NCBI GenBank assembly: GCA_900073065.1
Contig: FJOG01000062.1
Location: 7,599 to 71,598, forward strand
Reading direction: 5' to 3'
Source of the DNA: Phialocephala subalpina
Lineage: Eukaryota > Ascomycota > Leotiomycetes > Helotiales > Mollisiaceae
DNA: 64,000 nucleotides
Position 1 is the stretch's first letter, and each line of letters opens with the position of its first letter. Made by a program: the position numbers and the translations under genes. Positions 37,267-48,019 of the stretch are shown here, piece by piece. Below the pieces are notes generated by a model. The model was not told the DNA's origin. It made no database searches and was given only the letters and a program-made list of their open reading frames with translations.

Positions 37267-38581
37267 GCTGGGAATGCATGCGCATAGCATGAAAGAGGAA
37301 TAATATGTACATATCTCTCGTTCAATGGAAATTAGGGTTCCTAAATTATTTTGTGCTTGATGCTTGGTTTCAAGCGTTCTTGATTTTCGTCTCTTCTTGA
37401 CTTTAATCATCAAACCCTTCTTCAACTTATGTTAAGGTCGGATGGAACCTTACGTAGGTCTCAAGATTGGAATTCAATTCCATACAAAAGCCTCGAGTCC
37501 GAGGTCCTATCGAACAAAATAACAAGGAATGTACAGATCAAATAAAGAGAAGCAAATGAGCAATGTCTGTCTCACGTGCTCTAATTGTTAAAGGACACCA
37601 TGCACGAGGACTTATTTTCCGACTTGCACCTTCATTGTATCTGGGAAACGGCGAGTTGTTTCGGTCTTGTTCCTCCACACAATTGCATAGGTAGGGAACA
37701 GTAATGATGCTGACTTCCAGCATGCCTGGCGGGATTTGGTGTCCCCACTTATACTCAGCACTTCCATTTTGAAGTTTGCACTTTTTTTCGACCAACGAGA
37801 ATCAATTCACCCTGGTTGTGGCGTATGCAAGCCACGCCCACGTCTCGCTGAGATGTTTGCACTTTCGTTCCTGCAAGCCACACCCATGTCTCGCTCTCAA
37901 TACCCTGCAGGCAAGTTTGCACCATAATAATAATAAGAAAATCACACGCGACGTGCCGAATCGAGCCAATGGGGCGCAAGCTCGATTAAAGAGCAAATGA
38001 GTAAGCAGAGAATAGAACGTTGGATGAGTTCCATTTAGTGTACTGATTAGGAGATCTCTAGCGATGAGGTTATACCTGAGGACGAAGACTGAAAGTGAAT
38101 TGAACGTAGAATCCAATGGCTGATTGAGAAATGTTTTATTCCATGAGAGGTTAAAGCCGTTGAAAAGTTTATTACATCAGATCTTGTTCTATAGTGACTT
38201 ATATCTTTGCATCTCGGAAGGCAAATGGAAAGACCTGTTCATCTTCTGCAAGCATTAGAGCTGGATTTTGGTTTCAAGCACGTAATCTCGTAGCCATCCG
38301 ACTTCAAACTTGAATCGCCATTGTAACACATGATTTCCCCCAAATCCTTTGCAGGGAGACAACCACCTCGTATATGCTCAACCCCCCCGGGCCCCCGCGA
38401 TCTTCTTAGGAATACAGCCAAGGCAAGATCTTGAGGTCGTTAGGAGTTCTGCGTAAATACATTGCCGCGCTCACACAAGACGCCAAACGAAGTATAGAAC
38501 GAGAATGGGAACCAAGTAGTAGGAACTAAACAATAGGCTTTAAATTGAGCGAGCTATTACCATACTACTTCAAAGGTAACT
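37267..38581. other. Intergenic DNA with a short imperfect direct repeat
   Basis: No gene is supported; the ORFs at 37,538-38,421 overlap on both strands and lack protein-like features. A 24-bp motif (tgcaagccacgcccacgtctcgct) at 37826-37849 recurs at 37872-37895 with two transitions. Confidence 0.5.
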
Positions 38582-39665
38582 TCATCTACGCGTGGTCGAA
38601 GGAAATCCTTGTGCAAAGGGATTCCATCCACTTTCAATCATATCCAATGCCCCCCTCGTGATTTTGTCAATGTCCTCCTTCTGCAGGCCTACCAAATCAT
38701 TGTCTAAGCCTCTGCTCGACTCAAAGTCACCACCGCCATTCACATAGAAGACGCGCGCATACATTGCCTTCGCAAACCCAGTCCTCATGCCCTTTTGCAT
38801 CTCCGCCTTCCCATCTTCATACCGCTTCGCGCTGGGCTCATATTCAATCTCCCAGTCCTTATCGATCGATCCTGTCAGGCGGTGAATGCTGTCCAACATG
38901 TCGCGCTGGCTGGCCTTGAAGCTCGTGATGTACAATGGCTTGTTCTTCCATCGCGACACGGTTGGTGAGTTGTCATTCTCGTCCTCGGGGAGCTCTTTCA
39001 AGCTCAACAACCCAGCGACAGCGCGACCACATTGAGGCCAAGTGCTTACATTGATAAGTGTCTTGCCATCGTCGAAGAAGGTGACCTTCTTGTTGGGGAA
39101 GTCGAAACCAAACCAAAATGGGCCCAGCGCCAAACTCCACTCGTACCAGAAGCCACACACAAGGACAACCCAGCTGAGACCCAAGCTTTCAATCTCAGCA
39201 ATCTTGGGGCGAGAATCATACATTCCATCAGCCTGAAGAGAGTTGTTCAGGATGTCACCACCGTAGATGTTGGGCATGACGTATGGAACACCAGCCTTGG
39301 CAGCGGCTTTCAAGAGCTTGCTTTGGGTGTCGGGAGGGGCGGTCACTGCAAGGGTGATGATGAGAAATTGTTGACGCTTGAGCGCTGAGACGAGCGAGTT
39401 CTCGTCGTCATAATCGATCGCAGTTGCTTCAACTCCTCCCGGGACTGTGGCCTTGGACTCTCCTCTGACCAGAGCTGTGACCTTATGCTTGCCGGTCTTG
39501 ATAAGCTCCTCAGCGATGTGGCTCCCAATTCGGCCTCCAATCTGATGCGCATCAGTTAATGGCAACAATGTTTGGGTTTTTGACTGTACTTACTCCAACG
39601 ATAGCAACTCTCTGAATGAAGTTCGTAAAGCCAGCAGGCTGATCTTTGGCATACTTCTGAGCCAT
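38582..39665 (-). CDS. NmrA-like NAD(P)-binding protein
   Basis: Two exons: 39594-39665 (MAQKYAKDQPAGFTNFIQRV, 24 codons) and 38582-39541, joined across a 52-bp GTAAGT...CAG intron, give 343 residues. The join builds a Rossmann entry VAIVGIGGRIGSHIAEEL, with the intron inside the glycine-rich loop. TALVRGES, the strand-loop AIDYDDENSLVSAL and the later GLSWVVLVCGFWYEW fit the atypical short-chain dehydrogenases of the NmrA/isoflavone-reductase group. The catalytic Tyr-Lys pair of classical SDRs is not obvious, so it may be a redox sensor or a reductase of a secondary-metabolite substrate. The frame is intact. A run of ta repeats near 39,780 lies in the upstream region. Confidence 0.82.
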
Positions 39666-40321
39666 GTTTGGAGGGTTTTGAGATTGGTCTGACTAAATAT
39701 AGATCTTGCTGGATGAGGATATCTCTTGCAAAGGAGCTTGCAGGTGAATTTTGAGCAACGACTATTCTCGAAGCAAGTGTTATATATATATATATATCTT
39801 GCGATAGGAAAGATGGTGTTTGCAGCAGCTCCATGGAGTCGGACTTAATGGATTTAGTATTGGCGTTGCTAATGCCGTGCGCTAACCTCCTTTCGTATTC
39901 TCTGCGACGAAATCAGGTCTCAGCCCAAGCAAGCGGCACCTTGAATGTCCGTCTTCATATGATTTGAAGATTTGACGGATAATTGCTTCAGCCACATTGC
40001 TAATCATGAGAAATGCATCGGTGGCTCGGACAAGAATCTACTCCGAGCAGGTGTGACCAAGAAACCAACTACATCATCCACACTCGCAGGCTTGCGAGAC
40101 TTGTGAATTGATGTAAATGAAATGCTGCCATGCGAAGCAGAAACCGTTTGAGCATTTATGAATCTCAATTTGGAAACGAGAACTTTCCCAAGCCAGGGCG
40201 GAGATCCCCAACGCAACAGAAGAGAAAGAGTCAAAATAGCAGCGATGGTGGAACTAGAACACGCAGAATAGGAAGCATCAAGCATCAATATCCATTTGTT
40301 TGCATAATAGGAGCATGCATC
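39666..40321. other. Intergenic DNA between the NmrA-like and GH51 genes
   Basis: A short ta microsatellite lies near 39,780-39,800, within the presumed 5' region of the NmrA-like gene. No further gene was seen; the ORF at 40130-40402 (+) overlaps the last GH51 exon and is not coding-like. Confidence 0.5.
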
Positions 40322-42659
40322 CTACAGGTTGAACTGCAGGACGGTAATAGAATATGCGCTGACGTTGTTATTAGTACACATCTCCGCGAAATGATAGCGT
40401 AACTTACGGAACATTCCAGGTCCAAGTACCATCCGAAGCAGGCTTGGTAGAAGTCAAATTCAGCGGCTGAGGGGTGATAGCAGTCGCATTGTTCTTGTAG
40501 TTGAACCCATTTGGATCAGCATTCGTGATGATCGTTCCATTGACTGATGTCCAGCTGGATTCGAGAGCGATATTCAGAGGAACTGTTGTCGCATTCACGT
40601 TGCTACGATTGTCAGCCACAGGAATACTTGAAGGGCAAGTTTCTACACTCACATGACTTTCAAGAATACACTCTCCTCACCATCGACCTGTGATGCCCAG
40701 TACAATGGCCCGAAATCACCTTCAGAATTTGTCACCTCCACGGATTCCGTACCTCGGTAAGCATTGAACAGCTTCTGGAGATAATAGCTGACACTCAGCA
40801 CAGTGTGCAACGGGTCGGCATCGAAAGCGATAAGATTCGGCGTCCAGTTGTACCAGTTCCAGTTCTGCAAGCTCGGTGCATACGAACTCAGCTTGACGAC
40901 ATTTGGATTCCTCTCAGCACCCAAGAGATACACGCCCTCTGCGATCGCTGACACGAGTCGAGGGTAGAAGATGTGAATGTCTGGAGGATCCGAGAAGTCA
41001 TCCACTTCCGAAGGAGTATCAATCTGGAAGACAGAATACTCCCCAATGAAAACTGTGACATTGGGGTTGTTGGTTGTCTCCTGCCAGTTGTCGTAGAAGT
41101 CGAAACCATTGATGAAGAATGCGGGAGGCTCGTAATGGTGCGTATCCCACATAGCTCCAGCTGGGATATCAATCGTGTAGCCAGCATTCTCGTTGTATGC
41201 CGTGCTGATGTAGATGATGTCCGGATATGCGGCCTTCAGTCCTTCGTAGAGATACTTGAATCGGAATGGGTAGTTCTGCCCAAACCAGTCCTCGTTTCCG
41301 ATCTCGACGTACTTGATCTTGAATGGTTCTGGATGTCCATATTCGGCACGCTTGGCTCCCCAGTATGTGTCAGTCGAGCCGATGCAGAACTCGATCTCGT
41401 CCAAGGCTTCCTTGAGAAGTGGATACAGAGCAGCATCTGATGAGGGATATTCATCAGCGTTGCCTTCGTCCGAATCGCCCAGAGAGTAGCCACTGTAGAT
41501 CGCGAGAACATTTTCCATCTCCATTGCTTCAGTCCATTCTAGAAACTCAAGCAAGCCCAGGCCATTCGTATTGTAATATTCTGCTCATGTCAGGGCATTC
41601 CCTACCGCGATGAAATCAGAGGAACTCACCCCAGTTTCCAGGTCTTGGCCATCGGTCTTCGAGAGGCCCAATCGTCTCCCACCATTTCCATCGTGTCTGG
41701 AACGAGAACCCTTCGATGTTGTTTCCACCAGGCCATCTCAAAAATTTCGGCTTCAAGTCATAGATGTTCTGTGCCAAGTCCTTTCTCAGGCCATTTTGGT
41801 AGCCCTTGAACGTCTCCCCAAACAGACTGATCTGATCGAAAAAGTACGATTGATTAACTGCAGCGACAGGATCGAAAGTAATAGCCAGGGTATTGTTCAC
41901 ATCAGGAGCAGTGACAGTATTGACGATTTCTGCTGAAATGAAAGTGTAGTTTACAACGTTCCAAGACTGCGCAGGGATGACTGTTGAAGCGAAGATCTCT
42001 CCAGTGGTGTTAGATTGAAGAGAGACCGTGATAGAAGTCTTCAAGTTGGCTTGATTCTTGAACTGATCCGGGTAGACGTAGAAGGAGACATTGTATGTCT
42101 GAGGAGTGACTGGAATACCCCACCATCCGAGATTAGCGAATCCCACAGGCTCGGAGCCTGCAGTCGTAGGCATGTCCACCTCAAGCACAGTTCGATGTGA
42201 ATGCGTTAATGGATGGTATGGGTCCAAGCTAATTCTTGCTCCTCCGAGAGGCTTGTAGCCGGTGATGACAGGACCTGGAATATCAGCAAGTGAGGATTCA
42301 GAAAAGAGGAAGGACACACCGTTTGCTACGCATGTATTCTCTTGGTATGTGATGCTGGGTCCTGTGTATCCTGGGATCGTTCCCCATCCAATGTTTGAAC
42401 CATCGAAAGCTCGGTTGGTCAAGAGCTCTCCGTATAGTCCACCATCACCCGAGTGATTGATGTCTTCGAACATCCATCCATAGAGATCTGGAGCTGTAGC
42501 ATTTCGAACACCTGTCTTGGTCAAGATTTCAAGAGATACCCCACTTGAATTGGTATAAGCTCGAGCAGCCTTCTCTTGGGATCTTGGATACTTTGGCCCC
42601 GCTGATGCACCCTGCAAGCAAACAGCTGCAACCAAACATAGACTTGAAAAGACAGCCAT
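40322..42659 (-). CDS. Secreted alpha-L-arabinofuranosidase, glycoside hydrolase family 51
   Basis: Four exons: 41630-42659, 40653-41580, 40408-40602 and 40322-40358, with introns of about 49 bp, give about 729 residues. The enzyme should release arabinose from arabinan and arabinoxylan outside the cell. A signal peptide (MAVFSSLCLVAAVCLQGASA) starts the protein. GH51 features are MFEDINHSGDGGLYGEL near residue 65, KFLRWPGGN near 310, the acid/base Glu in EIGNEDW (about 440) and the nucleophile Glu in FIGEYSV (about 524). The last exon is only 37 nt and supplies the conserved end AYSITVLQFNL; stopping at the in-frame TAA after WTWNVP would lose it. The GTAAGT donor and TACTAATAAC branch site support the splice. 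The frame is intact. It is somewhat longer than many fungal GH51 enzymes. Confidence 0.92.
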
Positions 42660-43808
42660 AGTGACGCATCAGGAAAGAATAGTTTGTCAGAACAGCTATA
42701 GAAGTATACTTATACTTCAACCCCGCGCGATGCCCCTCCCAGACCATCGCATAGCTGACGTGATTTCATGACGGAAAAATGTATCCTTCTCCAGACCTTT
42801 CCCTAGATACAATGTGCGGAGGGACTTCTTGACGGCAAAAACAAGCATCTCTGTTAAACCTGGCAGATCGTGAAGATCCGCTATTCGTGGTATGCGCTCC
42901 AATCATCTCTGCATGTCCTTTCTGACCTGCATTGGCGAGGTGGGGTAGCTCCTCCATAGGGAATTATTGTTTATCCGCTCCCCTCCCGACTCGACCTGCA
43001 TCCTTCATCGCCTCCGACACCTCGAGCTCGCGTCCAGAACACATGACAATGTCGAGTCGTGGGTCTGCTAGCATCTGCGCTTCTGCAGTCGTCGAAGTTG
43101 GTGATGAGGAGAAGGACCGGGGTTCGGGAGAAAGAGGGAGCGACCAGTTGTTCGTCCACCAGCATGCTTTTCGACGCGTCCAGGCTCAGCTCCTGAACCT
43201 TCCCACAATCAGCGAAAGTGGCAGATCGATGATTGAGGCGTCGGTGACAGCTTTAATCACCGTCATCATCCGGGACTTCCATGGCAATTGTGGTGAAGGA
43301 GAGATGGTTCAAGTGAGCCTCATTGCTGCCAACAAAAAATCTGGGTCGGCCAGTCCTGTTTCAGCAAGCCAATTCCGTCCACTTCACTCCACCTCGGCGC
43401 CCCCACTCTCCTCCTGACTTGTTTTCGAGCCTCATCGGTACCTGCATCAATAACTCATGTCATTCTCAAGCATCATCCCTTTCTTAGATATAGTCTGCCA
43501 TGTGCTGAAGAACTTAGCAGCTCCGCAACGATACCATCCACTTTATAGAGCATCTCAATAGCTCGAGGATCCGCATTCGTATCTTCTCTCGGTCTTTGCG
43601 ATTCCAAAAGTATCCTATTGTTCATTCCAGTTTCTCATTTCGAGCACATGGTCCATATCGCAAAGGTATGTGATCTAGATTCTTGGTGAGTTTTTTCTTT
43701 TCATGATATTCGGAGATATAGGTATCAGGATCATTCCTGCTCTTTCCAGTCATACCCTCAACATCAGCTTCTCATCTCTTCACTTCTTACACTCATTGAA
43801 TCCCCAAC
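42660..43808. other. Intergenic DNA upstream of GH51 and the GH5 pseudogene
   Basis: The ORF at 42932-43417 (+) starts at a TTG and shows no recognisable domain. A TATA-like gtatacttatac lies at 42,703-42,714, about 45-55 bp before the GH51 start. Position 43,600 onwards is the likely 5' region of the GH5 relic. Confidence 0.45.
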
Positions 43809-44543
43809 ACGAAGTTCTCTCATTCAATTCTTGCTTCCATCCTCCTTGCAGGGTCACTTGCTGCACCTACTCCAGACCCTCATTAATCTCCTCCATCGTT
43901 TCATCCATCACTTCCGCCATCACCTCTGATCTCAACTCTCTTGAGTCTCTTCCGTCTGTTCTGGGAATCAACTACCAGACCAATGGTGCATCCCACGGAC
44001 CTTCCTGGAACTGACACTCTCTGTCGTTCCCAAAAGTTTCCGTCAGCCCCAACCGCTTCTCTCACACCTTCAGCTGGCCCTGCAATGTTGACTTCGTGGA
44101 TTGGACAACCTTCAAAGCTAATAGTGCCAATCTAGGTATGCTTTAGTGAACCTTTCCCTCCAGACATATGCTTATATGAATTCTAGGTGGATGGCTCGAG
44201 GTCGAGCAAGTCATTGACCCAACATGGTGGAACCAGTACGCTCCCAATGCTGTCGACGAATGGACATTCTGCCAAACCCTCGGGTCTCAATGTGGTCCCG
44301 TCCTCGATAAGCGATACGAATCATTCATCACGACAGACGACATTGACAAGCTTGCTGCCGTCGGCGTCAACACTCTCCGAATTCCCACAGCCTATGCTGC
44401 GTGGGTTGTCGCCCCAGACTCCCAGTTCTATCACGGAAATCAACAATCCTACCTCTGGACAAATCACAAACTACGCCATCACCAATTACGACATGCAAAT
44501 AATCATTGGCTTGCACTCTCTTCCAGGAGGTCGTGATCTGTAG
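43809..44543 (+). pseudogene. GH5 exo-beta-1,3-glucanase relic
   Basis: The start has become ACG at 43809, followed by a signal-peptide-like frame (KFSHSILASILLAGSLAAPTPDP). A frameshift follows, then LPSVLGINYQTNGASHGPSWN ending in TGA at about 44,011. After it come NRFSHTFSWPCNVDFVDWTTFKAN, an intron (GTATGC...TAG, about 44,136-44,187) and GGWLEVEQVIDPTWWNQYAP. VGVNTLRIPTAYAAW follows, then a +1 shift near 44,450, NYAITNYDMQIIIGLHSLPGG and a stop at 44541-44543. GGWL, NxLRIP and GLHSLPGG are GH5 exo-glucanase signatures. The two catalytic Glu residues would lie downstream and are not found. At least five lesions make it a pseudogene; they are indels and TGA rather than RIP-type stops. Confidence 0.75.
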
Positions 44544-44965
44544 TTCAAAAAGTAATAGTGATCATTCAAAGTCTTTCGATTTTCGGAGAGCTGAATCCGC
44601 CGCCGGTATCTACACACAAAATAAATTATCTACTCAACATCTCCGAAGAGCATTACAATATCCCAAGCTCGCACCCCTTGCTGCAGTGCCATTCTTGCAC
44701 GACGGCGGTGTGCCATAGCAAGTGTTTTCTTGAATTTCTTGGTTTGCTTAACCAGAAATCCAAGATCTCTTTTCAACGCACAGCAGGGGAGGACTCCCCA
44801 CCGATCCCATCAGCATTGGCACCAGGACCGGCACCACTCATCGTCGCCTTTTCGGGAATCCAACTTCTCTCTCCATTCTTCGTCTCCTTGGAGCGTTACT
44901 CTACTATCACTGTCACTTCTCCTCTCCTCATGCAAGACACCTTCTCTGCCAGCTTCATCCCTCTT

Positions 44966-46560
44966 CTATACATCAAGTGGCTTGCCCTTGCGTATTCTTC
45001 TCTCGGTAAAGACAGGGTTCTCCTTCTTCTCACATGTTTTTGCGAAGATTGCGTCGAGTTTCTCGAGAGATATCCCGCTCGTTTCGACGAAGGTGAAGTA
45101 GACGACGGGTATGAATGCAAAGTTGAAGCACATGAAGAGAAAGCATGATTTCCAGGAGATGGAGAAGAGCATGATGGGTGCGAGCTTGAACGACTTCGTA
45201 GTTGAACTTTGAGAGGTCAGTATCAGTATGAATGTCTACATCAAAGGAGGACATTGTACTCACAATCCAATTCGCACTCGTGGTCAACCTGTTCGCTTCA
45301 GCTCTGATGCGAATAGGTGTAACTTCAGCAGGATACAACCACGTCACACTCAACCACCCCACAGCAAAGAATGAGTGGAACACGAAGATGAAGACTGTAG
45401 TAGCGTATGCAGGTGCTTTGTACGTATCCGTAACCTGCGACAAACAGACTCCAATGATCAGAGCTGAGCATGCCATCCCGAATGCACCAATCATCATCAT
45501 TGTTCGGCGTCAGGACTTATCAACAACGCAGGGTACTGTGATTGCTACAACGAAGTATTCGGTACTATGGCAGGCAGTGAGGAGACGAGCGAGACCGATG
45601 CTGAAATCAAGGGAATCTTCGGAGACTGTTCTGGCATTGTCTGTGGGTGCATTGGACATGCAGCGGGGAGTGATAAAACTCACGTTGCATAGTATGTGGC
45701 TATATTGATTCCGTCAATCTGCTGGAAAGCTTGCGAAGTGAACGCGAGGCTTGCGCTCCATCTGTTCATGTGGTATCCATGACTGAACTCCTTCATTGTC
45801 AATTTCGATGAACCAGTAATGGCAACAACTCGTCTGATTTCAGTGACCTCTTCCTGTATCTTCGGATTGCCGGCATCGAATCTGTTCAAACGACTGAGAA
45901 TTTCCAAGGCGGTGTCGTCTTCGTGGTGTTTTCTGCGGATTGTGAGCGGGGGCGCTGTATACAAGGTAGGGAACGACTTACAGAAGCCATCTTGGCGATT
46001 CGGGAAGTGCGAAAAGTCCAGCTATGAAGATGAAACCAAAGACTGCCTGGAATGCGGTGAGACATCTCCACTGGAACGATCCATATTTGTCCATGTTGAT
46101 GTAGTAGAATCCGTAATTCAGCCGGTACGAAATCATGACTGCAGATGTCAGTAAGTCTTTCTATGGCGGGGTAGGACAGACATACTTCCGCAAGTAGTCA
46201 GAGCACCCTCAAAAATTACCAAGAAACCTCGAAACTTCGGAGGAGCTATCTCACTCTGCTAAACAAGGATACCTGGTGTATTCATCCATTTACAACGCCA
46301 GTCACAATTCTTCCAACGAGCAATTGTCTCTGCTCGAAGGAACTGGCCTGGATGGCAGTTCCAATCAGCATGACCAATGTCTCAAGAATAACCGCCCTTC
46401 TTCTTCCAAGCTTGTCACCATAGAAGACGATGAAAATCAAACAGCAGAAATCCTCTGGCAGCAGTCGCGCAGACAAGACTCTCAAAAGCCCTGCCTTGGA
46501 CGGCATTGCCCAAGAATCTTATATGATCAAAAGAACCTATTTCTGCTGTACATGTGATTA
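44966..46560 (-). pseudogene. MFS sugar transporter relic
   Basis: The minus strand carries blocks of a hexose-type major facilitator. They are DKLGRRRAVILETLVMLIG and SSFEQRQLLVGRIVTG (about 46,290-46,450), MNTPGILV and QSEIAPPKFRG, VMISYRLNYGFYYINM, and FALPESPRWLL near 46,010. QQIDGINIATYYA (about 45,690), YPAEVTPIRIRAEANRL near 45,330 and YFTFVETSGISLEKLDAIF near 45,050 complete the order. GRR, PESPRWL, QQxxGIN and PAExxP..RA are family signatures. Lesions: a frameshift at VVNG/MNT, TAG in LV*QSE, TGA at 45510-45512 where the second GRR motif should start, and a frameshift near FNYEVVQ. The first transmembrane segment is missing. The neighbouring GH5 relic suggests a beta-glucan utilisation pair that decayed together. 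Confidence 0.78.
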
Positions 46561-47480
46561 CTGCATTCAAAGGACAAAGCAAAGGCCACTTAAAATATCC
46601 AAAGGTTTCTCATCTTGAGAAACGCCTTTGAGACCTGCACGGCCTCTTGGTGACTCGATCCTTTCACGTATGCCTCGATCCATTCTTCATACTTTGAGAG
46701 GAATTTGGGAATCCGTTTGGGGATATGATATCATATCGCTGTTTTAGCTGCAGCCATCTGCTGAACTTAACCACTTGGCGCTGCGAGGTTGTTGATATGC
46801 GAGGAGCCGATTGAGAACCCCATAAGTTCGGATTACCAAGTGGGGGAAAGAGAGCTTTGACAGGTGACTGCCTTCTCGAGCCGCAACTTCCTACTCACAG
46901 CCTCCAAAGCTTGACGAGAGCATTGTTTTCTTCTCATTGATAGACTCATCTGCCTCACATTTGTGATGGTGGTTCACCGCACTTGCGGCTCCCCGAGTCT
47001 CGACTTTGTCAAAAGGGAATTCGGACAACCTGTTGAATCTACTTAGGGTCTGGATGTACCCGATGTATAATAAACAAACGATACAGAAACATCACCAATA
47101 TCCCAAAACCAGACGCGCTCTGCAAAGAAACAACGAAGAGGTACTTGATATAAATCTCCCGCTCTCGTCTTTCATTGTTACCTAGCAAGCTCATATACAG
47201 ACTCAGGTGTTAACAGAAGAATGTCCTATATTTCTAGTACTTTTGTGCGCCGGTTCTTTGGAAAACTGAAATAGATCCAATCCACAAAGAGACAGTACAG
47301 ACACAAGAAAGGTAAGAGGAGAGGAAGGTGGAATCAACTCCTGCACGTGACTGACCCCGCCACCACCCCAATCCCCCGCACTTAACGGTTATCTACTTCC
47401 GCATGTACAACGGTGCTACATTTTCTTCCGTGATGTACACACCTTCATCTCTTGCCCACCAAACACCCCCTTTCTCACAA
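46561..47480. other. Intergenic DNA
   Basis: No gene was recognised between the transporter relic and the flavoprotein relic. Confidence 0.5.
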
Positions 47481-48019
47481 GATGGCTGCCGAACTGTCAA
47501 TAGACTGCGATGTTGTTGTCGTCGGTGGATGTGCCGGGTTCTCTGCAGCTGTCTCAGCAGCTCAATCCGGAGCAAAGAAAGTCCTTCTGATTGATGATAA
47601 ATGTCCCAAAGAATGAACGGAAGGAAAACTCGCAGGTCAAGTGGGATCCGGCGATCCGAGACGGCCTTTCAACCCAGTCCAAACAGTCTTCCTTGAAGGT
47701 TCCAAAGTCCAACCGGGCTTTGACAATCGACGAAGGACCTTTCATGGCTGTCAAGGTTGGCTGCGGGGTCACCTTCACATTTGGGGGTCTTGAGGTTGAC
47801 CCAAACACTGCAGGTGTGATCTCGAATTTGACTGGGAGGACTGTGCCTGGAGTCTTCTGTGCTGGAGAGATGGTTGGAGCTCTGTTTTACGAGAACTACC
47901 CTGGAGGAAGTGGGTTGACATCGGGTGCTGTCTTTGGGCGGAAGGCAGGAATACATGCTGCAGAGATTGTAAAGACTGGAGCTGGACAGAGCAAGACAAG
48001 CGTATCATCTAGACTTTAG
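47481..48019 (+). pseudogene. FAD-dependent oxidoreductase (fumarate-reductase/TcuA-like) with internal deletion
   Basis: The ATG at 47481 opens a dinucleotide-binding start (DCDVVVVGGCAGFSAAVSAA, then KKVLLID) as in the FAD_binding_2 / succinate dehydrogenase-fumarate reductase flavoprotein family. After CPKE a TGA follows where Trp is expected. In another frame the C-terminal part begins at about 47,640 (DPAIRDGLSTQ, LKVPKSN, ALTIDEGPFMAVKVGCGVTFTFGGL, PGVFCAGEMVGALFYENYPGGSG, SGAVFGRKAG) and ends at 48019. Family members have roughly 450-500 residues; only about 45 N-terminal and 120 C-terminal ones remain, so over 1 kb of coding sequence is gone. The nucleotide-binding loop also seems one Gly short. 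Confidence 0.75.

Noticed and set aside
36679..37425. 248-residue minus-strand ORF
   Set aside because: Antisense to the Egh16-like gene; no domain; explained by codon bias of the coding strand.
40973..41440. 155-residue plus-strand ORF
   Set aside because: Antisense shadow of the GH51 catalytic exon.
42932..43417. 161-residue plus-strand ORF
   Set aside because: Starts at TTG, low-complexity Ser/Arg content and no domain; not supported as a gene.
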